A stretch of DNA of 64,000 nt from Sipunculus nudus (Eukaryota; Annelida; Sipuncula; Golfingiida; Sipunculidae), in assembly GCA_026874595.1 (NCBI GenBank), contig CM049311.1, positions 54,255,676 through 54,319,675 of the forward strand. The letters run 5' to 3'. The notes under the pieces were generated by a model. That model did not search any database, was not told the DNA's origin, and saw only the letters and a list, made by a program, of their open reading frames with translations. How positions within the stretch are numbered: the first letter of the stretch is position 1; every line of letters starts with the position of its first letter. A program made the position numbers and the translations under genes. Below, piece after piece: positions 42,501 to 48,442 of the stretch.

Positions 42501-45500
42501 GCTGAAGCGACAGGTGCTCATCTGTGATGTAGAGGTGGTGCGCTCCCCAAAGGATTTTACAGAACAAACCCTCTTCTGGGTCAATCAGGAGTTTGGTCTC
42601 GTGTAAGTGGCATAAATCAGTGTACAATACAGTAGAACTCCTGCTTACAGTCACTCCTCATTAACTGTCAGAGCCTCATTACGCTAAGATTTTCTGGCCC
42701 CGAATTTACAACTGTTATATTTCATATTAGTTTGACTGTCAATTACGGCCACTCCTCTATCACATGTTATTGCCAGATCTGCTGGCCCATCAGGCCAGTA
42801 AGTGCTGCAGTTATGGTCAGTGGCCAAATCTAGCGTACACCATTGACATCACGTATTACTGTCTGTTAATGAGTGCCTCAATAACAGTCAACCGCTCGAC
42901 CGTGAGTGAGATGTTTGACATGAAGCAGTGTTGCTCTAAACTGGTCAGCCTCATTAGTGTGTGTAAAGGCATGGGTGCACCCCTGCTTGTGATTTGTACA
43001 AGTCAGATCTGATCAGCAAGTTTGTCATTTAATTAACGGATAATGAATATTAATGAATATGTCACATCACCACGTACAGGCAAACTTCGCAAAACTCACC
43101 CAAGTGAATAATTAAGGAGGCAAAGTAAAAAAAACGATATGTATTAAATGTTTCACAAACTCAGTCTCAATCACTTTAACTATTATTGCAACCAAGAAAA
43201 GTGAGCAGAAATTTATGGTGGACCGCACAGAGGTTAAAAAAATACTCAGGAGGAAACGAGAGATTTTGAACAGTATGAAGAAAATGCAAATACACTGATA
43301 CATGTCTATATTTAAGCACCCCATTGGGGAGCTTATTTTTTTACCAGTTAGGCGCTTCTGCATTCGCACTTTTGAAATGCTTACATCTCCTTATGCTGGC
43401 ATCTATCAATATTATATCATAATTCTGTATTATTGAAGAAGAAAAATTTCCTGGTGCTGTGACCTTATGCTTTGAAGGCTAAGTCACAGCTGACTTTGGG
43501 CATCGTTTGTTCATTAGCACAAAAGCACCAAGCGTTTTGATTGGAATTGTTCTAATTTAGTGGAAGGCATCGACTAATGACTCTCTTGAACTTATCATCT
43601 TTTGGTTGACCTTGACCCATATAAGCGCAATTCATTAGCATTTGGGCATTTTCACCAATTACTAAATATCATCAAAAAGTGATTTTAGGTTATCATAGGC
43701 ATACTCTCAAATATTCTTGTATATCAGTATTGCATCATACTAATCCCACATAGTTTTCTGAAATTAGGTCACTCTGACTGAATTTAAGCATAAAACTAGC
43801 ATGCTTATATAAATGGTATTGGCTTCTCTATTATTCATCAGAATTTGACCAAACTATCAAGCAATCAAGTCACAGTAGACTTTAGGCATCATTTGTTTGT
43901 TAGCATTATAGCATCAATGGTTTTGATAGGAATTTATTTTAATTTAGTTGAAGACATTGACTAATGACACTCAGACTTATTAACTTTTGGTTTATCTTGA
44001 CCGATATTTGTTCAATTTATTAGCAAATTATTATTTCAACCAATAAGTCAATATCATGGAAAAGTGGCTTTAAGCATGTCTTTTGCATACTCTCAAATGT
44101 TCTTGTATATCAGTATTGAATCATTCTGATTCCACATATTTTTCTCAAATTAGGTAATTCTGACCTAATTTAGCCATAAAACTTAGTCAGACAGGATGCC
44201 TTTATCATTGGTATTGGCTCCTCTATTATTCATCAGAATTGGACCAAACCATGCATTATTCATCAGTTTGTGTAATAGTACCCATTTTGCTCATGACCCT
44301 TAACTAATGCTTTCAAGGTCAAGTCACAGTAGACTTAGGACATCATTGTATCTCCACACAAAGTCTGGGGAAACTATGTTTTCATGACAGTCACGCCGCC
44401 GCTACATATAAATCTTGTTCGCACGATAACTCAACAAATATTTCACAGATCTTTACCAAACTTGGTATATGTATAGATATGGGTGAGAGGATGACACCTA
44501 TTTAAGATGAGGTCATGACCTTTACTAGGATATTGTCCTTGACCTTAAATAGGTCCAATTTTGGGGAAAATCACACAAATTCTTACATAACTCAAGAAAT
44601 CTTGCATGGATTGATCCCAAAATCAATTTGATCGAAGATCATGGATAGGGTTGTCAGGTTCCAGAATCTGGTGGCACCACCTGTTATTCTTTTACTTGTT
44701 TTCATGCCTTTTAATATCCCCATCATTGCTACTTAACAGTATTGTGAGCATTATAAGTCAAAAACTAATGGACAGATTTCTTTCATATTATGCATATACA
44801 TAGATATGGGTTATGGGATAATGTATATATAAATTGGGGTCATGACCTTTCCTATGAGAGTGGCGTTGACCTTGAATATTGCCATATATGATGAAAATTA
44901 CACAAAATCATTAATATCTCAATAAGGGATGCATGGATTGGTCCAAAAATCAACCTTATCGAAGAACTTGGATAGTATTGTCATGTACCGGAAACTGGTG
45001 GTGCCACCTGTTATTCTTTTACTTGTTTTTGTGCCATTTAATACCCCCTCCATTGCCACTTTCCAGTACTGTGAGCATTATAAGTCAAAAACTAATGGAC
45101 AGATTTCTTTCATATTATGCATAAACATAAACATGGGTACTGGGTTGATGTATATATAAATTGGGGTCATGACCTTTCCTGTGAGAGTGACCTTGACCTT
45201 GAATATTGCCATATATGGTAAAAATCACACAAAATCATTAATATCTCGATAAGGGATGCATGTATTGGTCTAAAAATCAACATAGACATGGGTTAGGGGA
45301 TGATGTATATTGAAATTGGGGTCATGAACTTTTCTATGAGAGTGACCTTTTCTATGAGAGTGATCTGATATTAATTGTTGCTGAAGATGGGGGGCCTGTT
45401 CTTAAAGGGGGGGGGGATTAATTGTCTGGGGATATAATGGCACCTGCGGTGCCAAAAAATATCTTGTTAAAAACATGAAAACTTTGTGTTTCAGTAAGAA

Positions 45501-48442
45501 TGGGAAATTACAGAAAAGAGGCAAGATCAATCTGATTGGTCGGTTACAGCTGTCAACAGAGAGGAGTAGGGAAGAAGATAATGAAGGCATTATCAGACTC
45601 AGGGTGCTCCGTGTACAGGTAGGTGACATTATCAGACTCAGGGTGCTCCGTGTACAGGTGGGTGACATTATCAGACTCAGGGTGCTCTGTGTACAGGTGG
45701 GTGACATTATCAGACTCGGGGTGCCCTGTGTACAGGTGGGTGACATTATCAGACTCAGGTTGCCCTGTGTACAGTTGGGTGACATTATCAGACTCGGGGT
45801 GCCCTGTGTACAGGTGGGTGACATTATCAGACTCAGGTTGCCCTGTGTACAGGTGGGTGACATCAGACTCAGGGTGTCCTGTGTACAGGTGGGTGACATC
45901 AGACTCAGGGTGTCCTGTGTACAGGTGGGTGACATTATCAGACTCGGGGTGCTCTGTGTACAGGTAGGTGACATTATCAGACTCGGGGTGCCCTGTGTAC
46001 AAGTGGGTGACATTATCAGACTCAGGGTGCTCTGTGTACCGGTGGGTGACATTATCAGACTCTGGGTGCCCTGTGTACAGATGGATGACAATATTTGATT
46101 CATAGTAACAGTATGTTAATGATGATAGATCAGTTGTTAATAGCACAATACATTCAGAAAATTAAGCCACATGTGTCTGGATTTTAGCTTAGCTGACTGT
46201 AAGTCATCTGAGCTATAGTGATCACTCTTTGTCTGTCATCCGTCTGTCTGTCTGTCCGTCTGTCTAGCTGTCCATCATTAGTCTGTCTGTTTACCAGGCA
46301 CAAATCCTAACCACTGGACCTAGAATCTTGTAACTTGACATTTTGAGAGGTCCATGAAAAATCTCCTTGGAAACCAGAAATTAGGTCTCTGTAACCCATA
46401 TCCTTCGAGCTATGGGGCCCCAAAGTACCCCCCAGAAAAGTAAAAAATTTCATACAAAAACTTCAATATCTCATTAACTACATCACTGATGGTAATGATT
46501 TTTATCATACATATTGATCATGAGATGTGTCATCAGTTCCTGTAGACTGGTGGCGCCACCTGTATTTTTCGATTTTTTTACTAATTGTTTTTTCTATTTT
46601 TGAGACCTTTAAAGATATGAACATCTGTTAACAGGGCACAAATTGTAAAGACTGGACCCAGAATCTTCATTCTTGAAACACTGAAAGACATATGAAAAGT
46701 CTCCATGGAATCCAGAAATTAGGTCTCTGTTACCCATATCCTTTGAGCTATGGGGGCCCCAAAGTACCCCCTAGAATAGTAAAAATTTTCATACAAAACT
46801 TCAATATCTCATTAACTACATCACTGATGGTCATGATTTTTGGCATACATATTGATCATAATATGTTTCATCAGTTTCTGCAGACGTTTGGCATCACCTG
46901 TATTTTTGGATTTTTTTACGAATTGTTTTCTCTTTTTTTAGACCTTTAAAAATGTGAACAGCTGTTAACAGGGCACAAATCGTAAAGACTGGACCTAGAA
47001 TCATCATTCTTGACACAGTGAGAGACCTATGTAAAGTCACCATGGAAACCTGAAATAAGCTCTCTGTTACCCATATCCTTTAAGCTGTATGGCTTCAAAA
47101 TACCCCCCATAATAATGGAAAATTTGATGAAAAAATGCAACTCAATAACTACAACACTGATGGTCATGATTATTGGCATACATATTGATCAAGAGGTGTT
47201 CCATAAATTCCTGCAGACTGGTGGCACCACCTATATTTTTTCAAATGTTTACAGTTTTTTTTCCTCTGTTTTTGAGACCTTTAAGGATGTATTTATCTGT
47301 CAACAGGGTACAAATCATGACAACTGGACTTAAATTCTTCATTCTTGACACAGGGAGACCCATGAAAAGTCTCCATGGAAACCTGAAATTAGGTATCTGT
47401 TACCCATATCCTTTTAGCTGTATGGCTCCTAAATACCCCCCAAAATAATGAAAAATTTGATACAAAAACTGCAGTATCTCAATAACTTCAACTCTGATGG
47501 TCATGATTTTTGGCATACATATTGATCATGAGGTGTTCCATCAGTTTCTGCAGACTGGGTGTGCCACTTCTATTTTTTTTTCAAATTTTTACAATTTTTT
47601 TTCTCTATTTTTGAGACATTTAAAGATGTGGTTACTTGTCAACAGGGTACAAATTGTAACAACTGGACCTAGAATCTTCATTCTTGTCATGCAAGGAGGC
47701 CCATGAAAAGTGTCTGTGGAAACCTGAAATTAGGTCTCTTTTTCCCATATCCTTCAAGCTATAGGATTCGGAAGTATCCCTCAGAATATACAAAAGCTGA
47801 AGTATCTGAACAACTAATGCAGAGATCACCATGATTCTTTGCAAGGATATTGACCATTAAGTGTTTTTATTAGTTTCTGCAGACTGGTGGAGCCACCTGT
47901 ATTTTTACGTATTTTTTCTCTATTTTGAGATATATAAATGCAGACACAATCTTGGCCTGTTGGTTAATCTGTTTGCTGCTTCAGTTGGATGGGTATATAC
48001 TACCATTCAGATGATGAAATTTCCTTTTGCGAATCTCTTCTCAGTCAGCTGAGCATCATGACCCATGGGTCACTTGTTTTTAATACAAATTAGCAGAGAG
48101 AATTTTCAAGAAAACTCAAAACACAGAGTAGCCATTCTTAGGTTAAATATTTGCTTTTGTGACTGTTAAGATATGACTCAGCTTCTGTGTATATTGTCTG
48201 TCAACAGCTTTGTGATTTAATATATTAATTATTGTCTTAATTTGCAGGAAGCAATTGTGAAGATTATGAAGATGAGGAAAAGAATAACGAACGCAGCATT
48301 ACAAACAGAATTGGTAGAAATCCTTAAAAATATGTTTTTGCCATCCAAGAAGATGATTAAGGAACAAATAGAGTGGCTTATTGACCACAAGTATATGCGT
48401 CGTGATGAAGACAACATTAACTTGTTTATTTATATGGCTTGA
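9487..48442 (+). CDS. CUL5: Cullin-5 gene (span of coding exons 2-18)
   Basis: CUL5 is the scaffold of CRL5 E3 ubiquitin ligases. Its N-terminal cullin repeats bind Elongin B/C with SOCS-box substrate receptors, and its C-terminal domain binds RBX2 (RNF7) and is activated by NEDD8. Seventeen exons with GT-AG boundaries and consistent phases join into 774 codons plus stop, collinear with the 780-residue human protein. About eight N-terminal residues are missing because the initiator exon was not found. Relative to human there are three small length changes: +2 in exon 4, -1 in exon 13 and +1 in exon 16. The C-terminal winged-helix domain keeps the neddylation motif IMKMRK; its lysine is visible residue 718, equivalent to human K724. 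Introns total over 36 kb and are packed with transposable elements. Confidence 0.97.
9597..10225 (+). other. CUL5 intron 2
   Basis: This 629-bp GT-AG intron contains only AT-rich sequence; I recognise no repeat in it. Confidence 0.85.
10226..10325 (+). CDS. CUL5: CUL5 coding exon 3
   Basis: It encodes SVCLWDDKGAPKVHHAL and then a helix ending IKQAQA. The CLWDDKG segment is the N-terminal helix region known from human CUL5 structures to lie at the Elongin C/receptor interface, and it is conserved. The acceptor is CTTCAG and the donor GTAAGT; the exon ends in phase 0. Confidence 0.96.
10326..10496 (+). repeat. About 52-bp tandem repeat starting at the exon 3 donor
   Basis: About 3.5 units share ACATTACTGACTTCA and GATATACAGTTTAAA blocks; the ACATTACTGAC block recurs at 10377, 10430 and 10481. 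Two units restart with GTAGGC or GTAGGA, aligned with the real donor GTAAGT. The first unit is slightly shorter than the others. Confidence 0.8.
10750..11657. mobile_element. pogo/Tigger-like DNA element, defective
   Basis: It has inverted ends starting CAGTCG..ACTTGA, about 19 of 25 positions matching, flanked by TA on both sides (10748-10749 and 11658-11659). Subterminal copies of CAAGGCTGTCAG lie near both ends. A 79-codon - strand open frame (11069-11308) is acidic, with LFQALNSEDHVTAERYLVL. It may be the tail of a degenerate transposase, but no catalytic domain is present. The superfamily is inferred from TIR style and the TA duplication. Confidence 0.65.
12108..12290 (+). CDS. CUL5: CUL5 coding exon 4
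   Basis: Sixty-one codons, including ALLKAYIAEWSKFFTQCDYL and EDSIVRK, align to human CUL5 in the second cullin repeat. The loop between the conserved LAGK and EDSIVRK is two residues longer than in human. The acceptor is AATTCAG. The donor is AAG|GTAAGG; its bases from +5 on belong to a MITE. Confidence 0.97.
12295..12581. mobile_element. PIF/Harbinger-like MITE in the exon 4 splice donor
   Basis: The 287-bp element has inverted ends that begin GGCC plus an A-run and continue to GGTTCTCAGGCAC, about 36 bp in all. The flanking target duplication is TAA (12292-12294 and 12582-12584). GG(C/G)C-type ends with a TWA duplication are the hallmark of PIF/Harbinger elements. It carries no coding capacity. 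Removing it and one TAA restores GTAAGC at the donor. Confidence 0.85.
13001..13142 (+). CDS. CUL5: CUL5 coding exon 5
   Basis: It encodes LMLDSWNQNIFSDIKHRLQD and ends VIGVRESY, nearly identical to human. The acceptor is GTTTTCAG and the donor is TATG|GTAAGA; one base is left for the split Val codon completed by exon 6. Confidence 0.97.
13440..15076 (+). repeat. Family A1-type dispersed repeat remnant (intron 5)
   Basis: It begins near a (GTCT)n tract and carries the family A1 blocks, for example GGAAACCTGAAATTAGGTCAC at about 13560 and CCCCCAGAATAATTAAAAAT, followed by diverged tandem units of about 300 bp rich in AGGTCA motifs. A perfect AGGTCACTGTGACCT palindrome sits at 13571-13585. It is interrupted by a small MITE (14365-14540) and followed by a family B element. 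Confidence 0.6.
14365..14540. mobile_element. Small MITE with CAGTGGAACCC ends
   Basis: The ends CAGTGGAACCC and GGGGTTCCACTG are inverted repeats, and the 176-bp interior repeats a GTGGTC..AATTGTGG theme. It sits inside the A1-type repeat. The superfamily is uncertain, probably Tc1/pogo-like. Confidence 0.65.
15077..17029 (+). mobile_element. Family B (Helitron-like) copy 1
   Basis: It starts TTGTATCCCCAGACAAAGTC and ends with a hairpin (here decayed, GGCAACTGCAGTGCC), nine bases and CTAG followed by T, the pattern of a Helitron 3' end. The interior includes a G12 run (16968-16979) and five units of about 133-145 bp with GGTGGYGCCACC-type motifs (16225-16800). It has no coding capacity. Confidence 0.65.
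17172..17398 (+). CDS. CUL5: CUL5 coding exon 6
   Basis: Seventy-six codons, including DNGVQNYMRYAD, LKEEEQRARRYLETRK and CNSV, align to human CUL5 in the third cullin repeat. The acceptor is CTGTTTCAG and the donor GTGGTAAGT. The exon completes a split Val codon and ends in phase 0. Confidence 0.97.
17399..18073 (+). other. CUL5 intron 6, first part
   Basis: A truncated family A1 copy starts at about 17469 with the AACTCAGCTGACTATAAGTC hairpin, and a 19-G homopolymer occupies 17613-17631. Nothing else is recognised before the A2 element. Confidence 0.6.
18685..22885. mobile_element. PIF/Harbinger-like element, 4.2 kb
   Basis: Perfect 16-bp inverted ends GGCCAGACTTTTTTAA, with further partial similarity inward, are flanked by TAA duplications (18682-18684 and 22886-22888). 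The insertion site is confirmed by uninterrupted A2 copies. The length would suit an autonomous element, but the open frames inside (60-112 codons) show no recognisable transposase or Myb-like protein. A family A1-type copy is nested inside from 20388. Confidence 0.8.
20388..21540 (+). repeat. Family A1-type copy nested in the Harbinger-like element
   Basis: It starts with TAGCTCAGCTGACTTTCAGTC and a CCGG/GTCC-rich microsatellite (20441-20510). It continues with four or five diverged units of about 140-150 bp, each built on TTTTGAGGTCA...AGGTCAAGGTCACAGG, followed by TTTCAAGC..CTTTTCA and CTTCCA. No family A 3' hairpin was found, so its right end is uncertain. Confidence 0.6.
25158..25251 (+). 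CDS. CUL5: CUL5 coding exon 7
   Basis: It encodes LIECCVNVLVTAFKDTI and ends RNNETE plus one base, aligning to human LMECCVNALV..RNETE. The acceptor is GTTTGCAG and the donor AAA|GTAAGT. Intron 7 (25252-25634) has no recognised feature. Confidence 0.96.
25635..25765 (+). CDS. CUL5: CUL5 coding exon 8
   Basis: It encodes LRLMFSLMDRVPDGIQPMR and DLEEHIISAGLADM, near identical to human CUL5. The acceptor is TTTTACAG and the donor ACA|GTAAGC. Intron 8 (25766-26240) is AT-rich with nothing recognised. Confidence 0.97.
26241..26348 (+). CDS. CUL5: CUL5 coding exon 9
   Basis: Thirty-six codons, DSEKYVEQLLALFNRFSQLV then DDPRFLTSRDK-like sequence (here NDPRFLTSRDK), align without gaps to human. The acceptor is CTTTTCAG. 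The donor AAG|GTAATT is weaker than the others and is the first base of a long tandem array. Confidence 0.97.
26349..27805. repeat. 36-bp minisatellite filling most of intron 9
   Basis: About 40 units of GGTTAGTCATCACCTCACTA plus a 16-base AT-rich tail run from the exon 9 donor. A higher-order period of about 250 bp (seven units) is visible: 26461-26700 is repeated at 26711-26960. Because 36 is a multiple of three, the reverse strand shows a 265-codon open frame with a 12-residue period, which is an artefact of the repeat. One unit reads ATG|GTAAGT at 27648. Confidence 0.95.
28017..28081 (+). CDS. CUL5: CUL5 coding exon 10
   Basis: A 65-bp exon encodes AYRSVVNDTSVFRLDLPTKN, matching human AYKAVVNDATIFKLELPLKQ. 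The acceptor is TTTTTCAG and the donor GG|GTAAGG, leaving two bases for a split Gly codon. Confidence 0.95.
28237..28514. mobile_element. Relative of the exon 4 MITE, truncated
   Basis: It starts TTA|GGCAAAAGAAAAGG and GTATGGTTATCAGG and ends with GTGCCTGAGAGCCATACC, the inverted arrangement of the MITE at 12295-12581. The right terminal GGCC is missing where a partial family A repeat (28515-28840) begins. Confidence 0.6.
28841..31329 (+). mobile_element. Family A1 element with a nested family B copy
   Basis: It starts TTAGCTCAGCTGACTGTAAG and ends AGTCAGCTGAGCATCATGAC then CCATGGGTCACTTG, the paired hairpin termini of family A. A family B element occupies 29228-30451; removing it rejoins an internal block also seen intact at about 46580. 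Two perfect AGGTCATGGTGACCT palindromes lie at 30588-30602 and 30747-30761. Confidence 0.75.
29228..30451 (+). mobile_element. Family B (Helitron-like) copy 2
   Basis: It starts TTGTATTCCCAGACAAAG and ends GGCACCTGCGGTGCC (a perfect 6-bp stem with TGC loop), AAGAAATAT, CTAG and then T. It contains two units repeating GAGGTACAGTCACCAAAC..ACAG and GATGCATC. It is inserted within a family A1 element. Confidence 0.75.
31947..32079 (+). CDS. CUL5: CUL5 coding exon 11
   Basis: It encodes VGAKTQPESKCPELLANYCD and MLLRKT, then a charged helix ending KLKDV, aligning without gaps to human CUL5 where the C-terminal cullin homology domain begins. The acceptor GATTAAAG lacks a long pyrimidine tract but is the only AG that keeps the phase. 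The donor is GTG|GTAAAT. Confidence 0.94.
32080..32795 (+). other. CUL5 intron 11
   Basis: This 716-bp intron is AT-rich with no recognised repeat. Confidence 0.7.
32796..32927 (+). CDS. CUL5: CUL5 coding exon 12
   Basis: Forty-four codons with YIQNKDVFMRYHKVHLTRRL and ENMVEWLR are almost identical to human, in the four-helix bundle of the cullin homology domain. The acceptor is ATTTCAG and the donor AGG|GTAAGA. Confidence 0.97.
33274..33602 (+). repeat. Family A1 fragment interrupted by A2 copy B
   Basis: It begins TCAGCTCCACTGACTGAAAG and breaks off in a T-rich block at 33602. The same A1 unit resumes at 36215 with CTCTATATTTGAGACCTTTA, showing that the A2 element between them inserted into an A1 copy. 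Confidence 0.65.
33603..36214 (+). mobile_element. Family A2 element, copy B (uninterrupted)
   Basis: This 2.6-kb copy has the 5' hairpin (TAGCTCCGCTGACTATAAGT and onward), a GTCC microsatellite, and the 3' CAGCTGAGCGCCGTGACCCA palindrome then CTTG. It carries the 24-bp palindrome at 35796-35819 shared with copies A and C. No coding capacity is recognised. Confidence 0.85.
36215..38328 (+). other. CUL5 intron 12, remainder
   Basis: After the short A1 remnant to about 36245 I see only low-complexity AT-rich DNA and short open frames without motifs. Confidence 0.5.
38329..38452 (+). CDS. CUL5: CUL5 coding exon 13
   Basis: It encodes EVGMPAEYVNKLARMFQDVK then a region ending NESIA plus one base. 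The stretch before the next exon is one residue shorter than in human. The acceptor is TTTTGACAG and the donor GCAG|GTCAGT. Intron 13 (38453-39263) holds nothing recognised. Confidence 0.96.
39264..39436 (+). CDS. CUL5: CUL5 coding exon 14
   Basis: It encodes SVNIKILNAGAWARSS, LPTELEDYIPQVEEFY and HSGRKLQWHHLMSNG of the cullin alpha/beta region, closely matching human. The acceptor is GCTTCAG and the donor ATA|GTAAGT; a split Asp codon joins exon 13. Intron 14 (39437-40149) holds nothing recognised. Confidence 0.97.
40150..40311 (+). CDS. CUL5: CUL5 coding exon 15
   Basis: Fifty-four codons with DLEVTTFQMAVLFSWNQR and LATELPDAELRRTL match human. The final codon is ATT (Ile) where human CUL5 has Trp (RRTLWSL versus RRTLISL here). 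Other cullins also vary at this position, so this is a tolerated change rather than evidence of a wrong boundary. The acceptor is CTTCTAG and the donor ATT|GTAAGT. Confidence 0.96.
40595..41622. mobile_element. PIF/Harbinger-like element related to the exon 4 MITE
   Basis: The inverted ends GGCT..AAAAAATAATTATG and GTTTCTCAGGCAC (left), with a matching right end reading inward, are flanked by TTA duplications (40592-40594 and 41623-41625). The 1,028-bp interior contains an 11-G run (41558-41568) and no recognisable protein. It is in intron 15. Confidence 0.75.
42349..42440. repeat. 31-bp tandem repeat, three units, upstream of exon 16
   Basis: Three units of CATATACAGGGTGATCACAT plus TTTGACACTGT lie about 40 bp before the exon 16 acceptor. 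Confidence 0.9.
42481..42602 (+). CDS. CUL5: CUL5 coding exon 16
   Basis: It encodes SLVAFPKLKRQVL, a divergent segment one residue longer than in human, then RSPKDFTEQTLFWVNQEF. The acceptor follows a TTTTTTTCAG tract and the donor is CGT|GTAAGT. Two bases are left for a split Val codon. Confidence 0.96.
43470..44345. repeat. About 390-440 bp unit repeated 2.2 times (intron 16)
   Basis: The block AAGTCACAG..GACTT..GGCATCRTTTGTT recurs at about 43480, 43868 and 44318 with similar sequence between. The third unit is cut short by the family B element at 44346. Confidence 0.75.
44346..45466 (+). mobile_element. Family B (Helitron-like) copy 3
   Basis: It starts TTGTATCTCCACACAAAG and ends with the perfect hairpin GGCACCTGCGGTGCC, AAAAAATAT and CTTG. 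It includes a G10 run (45407-45416). Its 3' end lies 28 bp upstream of exon 17, so the exon's upstream splicing region is largely element-derived. Confidence 0.75.
45495..45618 (+). CDS. CUL5: CUL5 coding exon 17
   Basis: It encodes KNGKLQKRGKINLIGRLQLS, TERSREEDNEG and IIRLRVLRVQ, aligning to human NAKVQKRGKINLIGRLQL..IVQLRILRTQ. The acceptor is TGTTTCAG. The first donor that matches the human protein end is CAG|GTAGGT at 45619. Further donors lie downstream in the tandem array that copies this exon's end, so longer exon forms are possible. Confidence 0.96.
45586..46092 (+). repeat. CUL5: In-frame 39/36-bp minisatellite copying the exon 17 end and donor
   Basis: Thirteen units (the first is the exon end) repeat ATTATCAGACTCAGGGTGCT, then CYGTGTACAG and GTGGGTGAC. 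Two units lack 3 bp. GT donors in CAG context start at 45619, 45658, 45697, 45736, 45814, 45853, 45889, 45925 and 45964. Copies at 46003 (CAA|GT) and 46042 (CCG|GT) are weaker. The copies near 45775 and 46081 have lost the GT. Every added unit would insert VGDIIRLRVLCVQ-like residues without a stop until 46098. Confidence 0.95.
46185..48076 (+). mobile_element. Family A1 element, complete copy
   Basis: It begins TAGCTTAGCTGACTGTAAGT and ends CAGTCAGCTGAGCATCATGA, then CCCATGGGTCACTTG. Between about 46292 and 47930 it holds five tandem units of about 337 bp, each running from CAGGGCACAAATCGTAA through CCCCCCAGAATAAT to CTGGTGGYGCCACCTGTATT and TTTGAGACCTTTAAAG. It has no coding capacity. It fills most of intron 17. 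Confidence 0.8.
48248..48442 (+). CDS. CUL5: CUL5 last coding exon (18), neddylation site
   Basis: Sixty-four codons and TGA encode the winged-helix B domain: EAIVKIMKMRKRITNAALQT, then ELVEILKNMFLPSKKMIKEQ and the cullin C-terminus ending FIYMA. The NEDD8 acceptor lysine in IMKMRK (human K724) is codon AAG at 48269-48271. The acceptor is TTTGCAG; the exon is in phase 0 with exon 17. Confidence 0.98.
   Translation, partial: EAIVKIMKMRKRITNAALQTELVEILKNMFLPSKKMIKEQIEWLIDHKYMRRDEDNINLFIYMA

Noticed and set aside
45586-46092. CRISPR-like regular repeat
   Set aside because: Units are contiguous without unique spacers and lie in an animal gene; it is a minisatellite.
45402-46146. - strand open frames of 233 and 197 codons with 13-residue repeats
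   Set aside because: They are shadows of the 39/36-bp array at the exon 17 donor.
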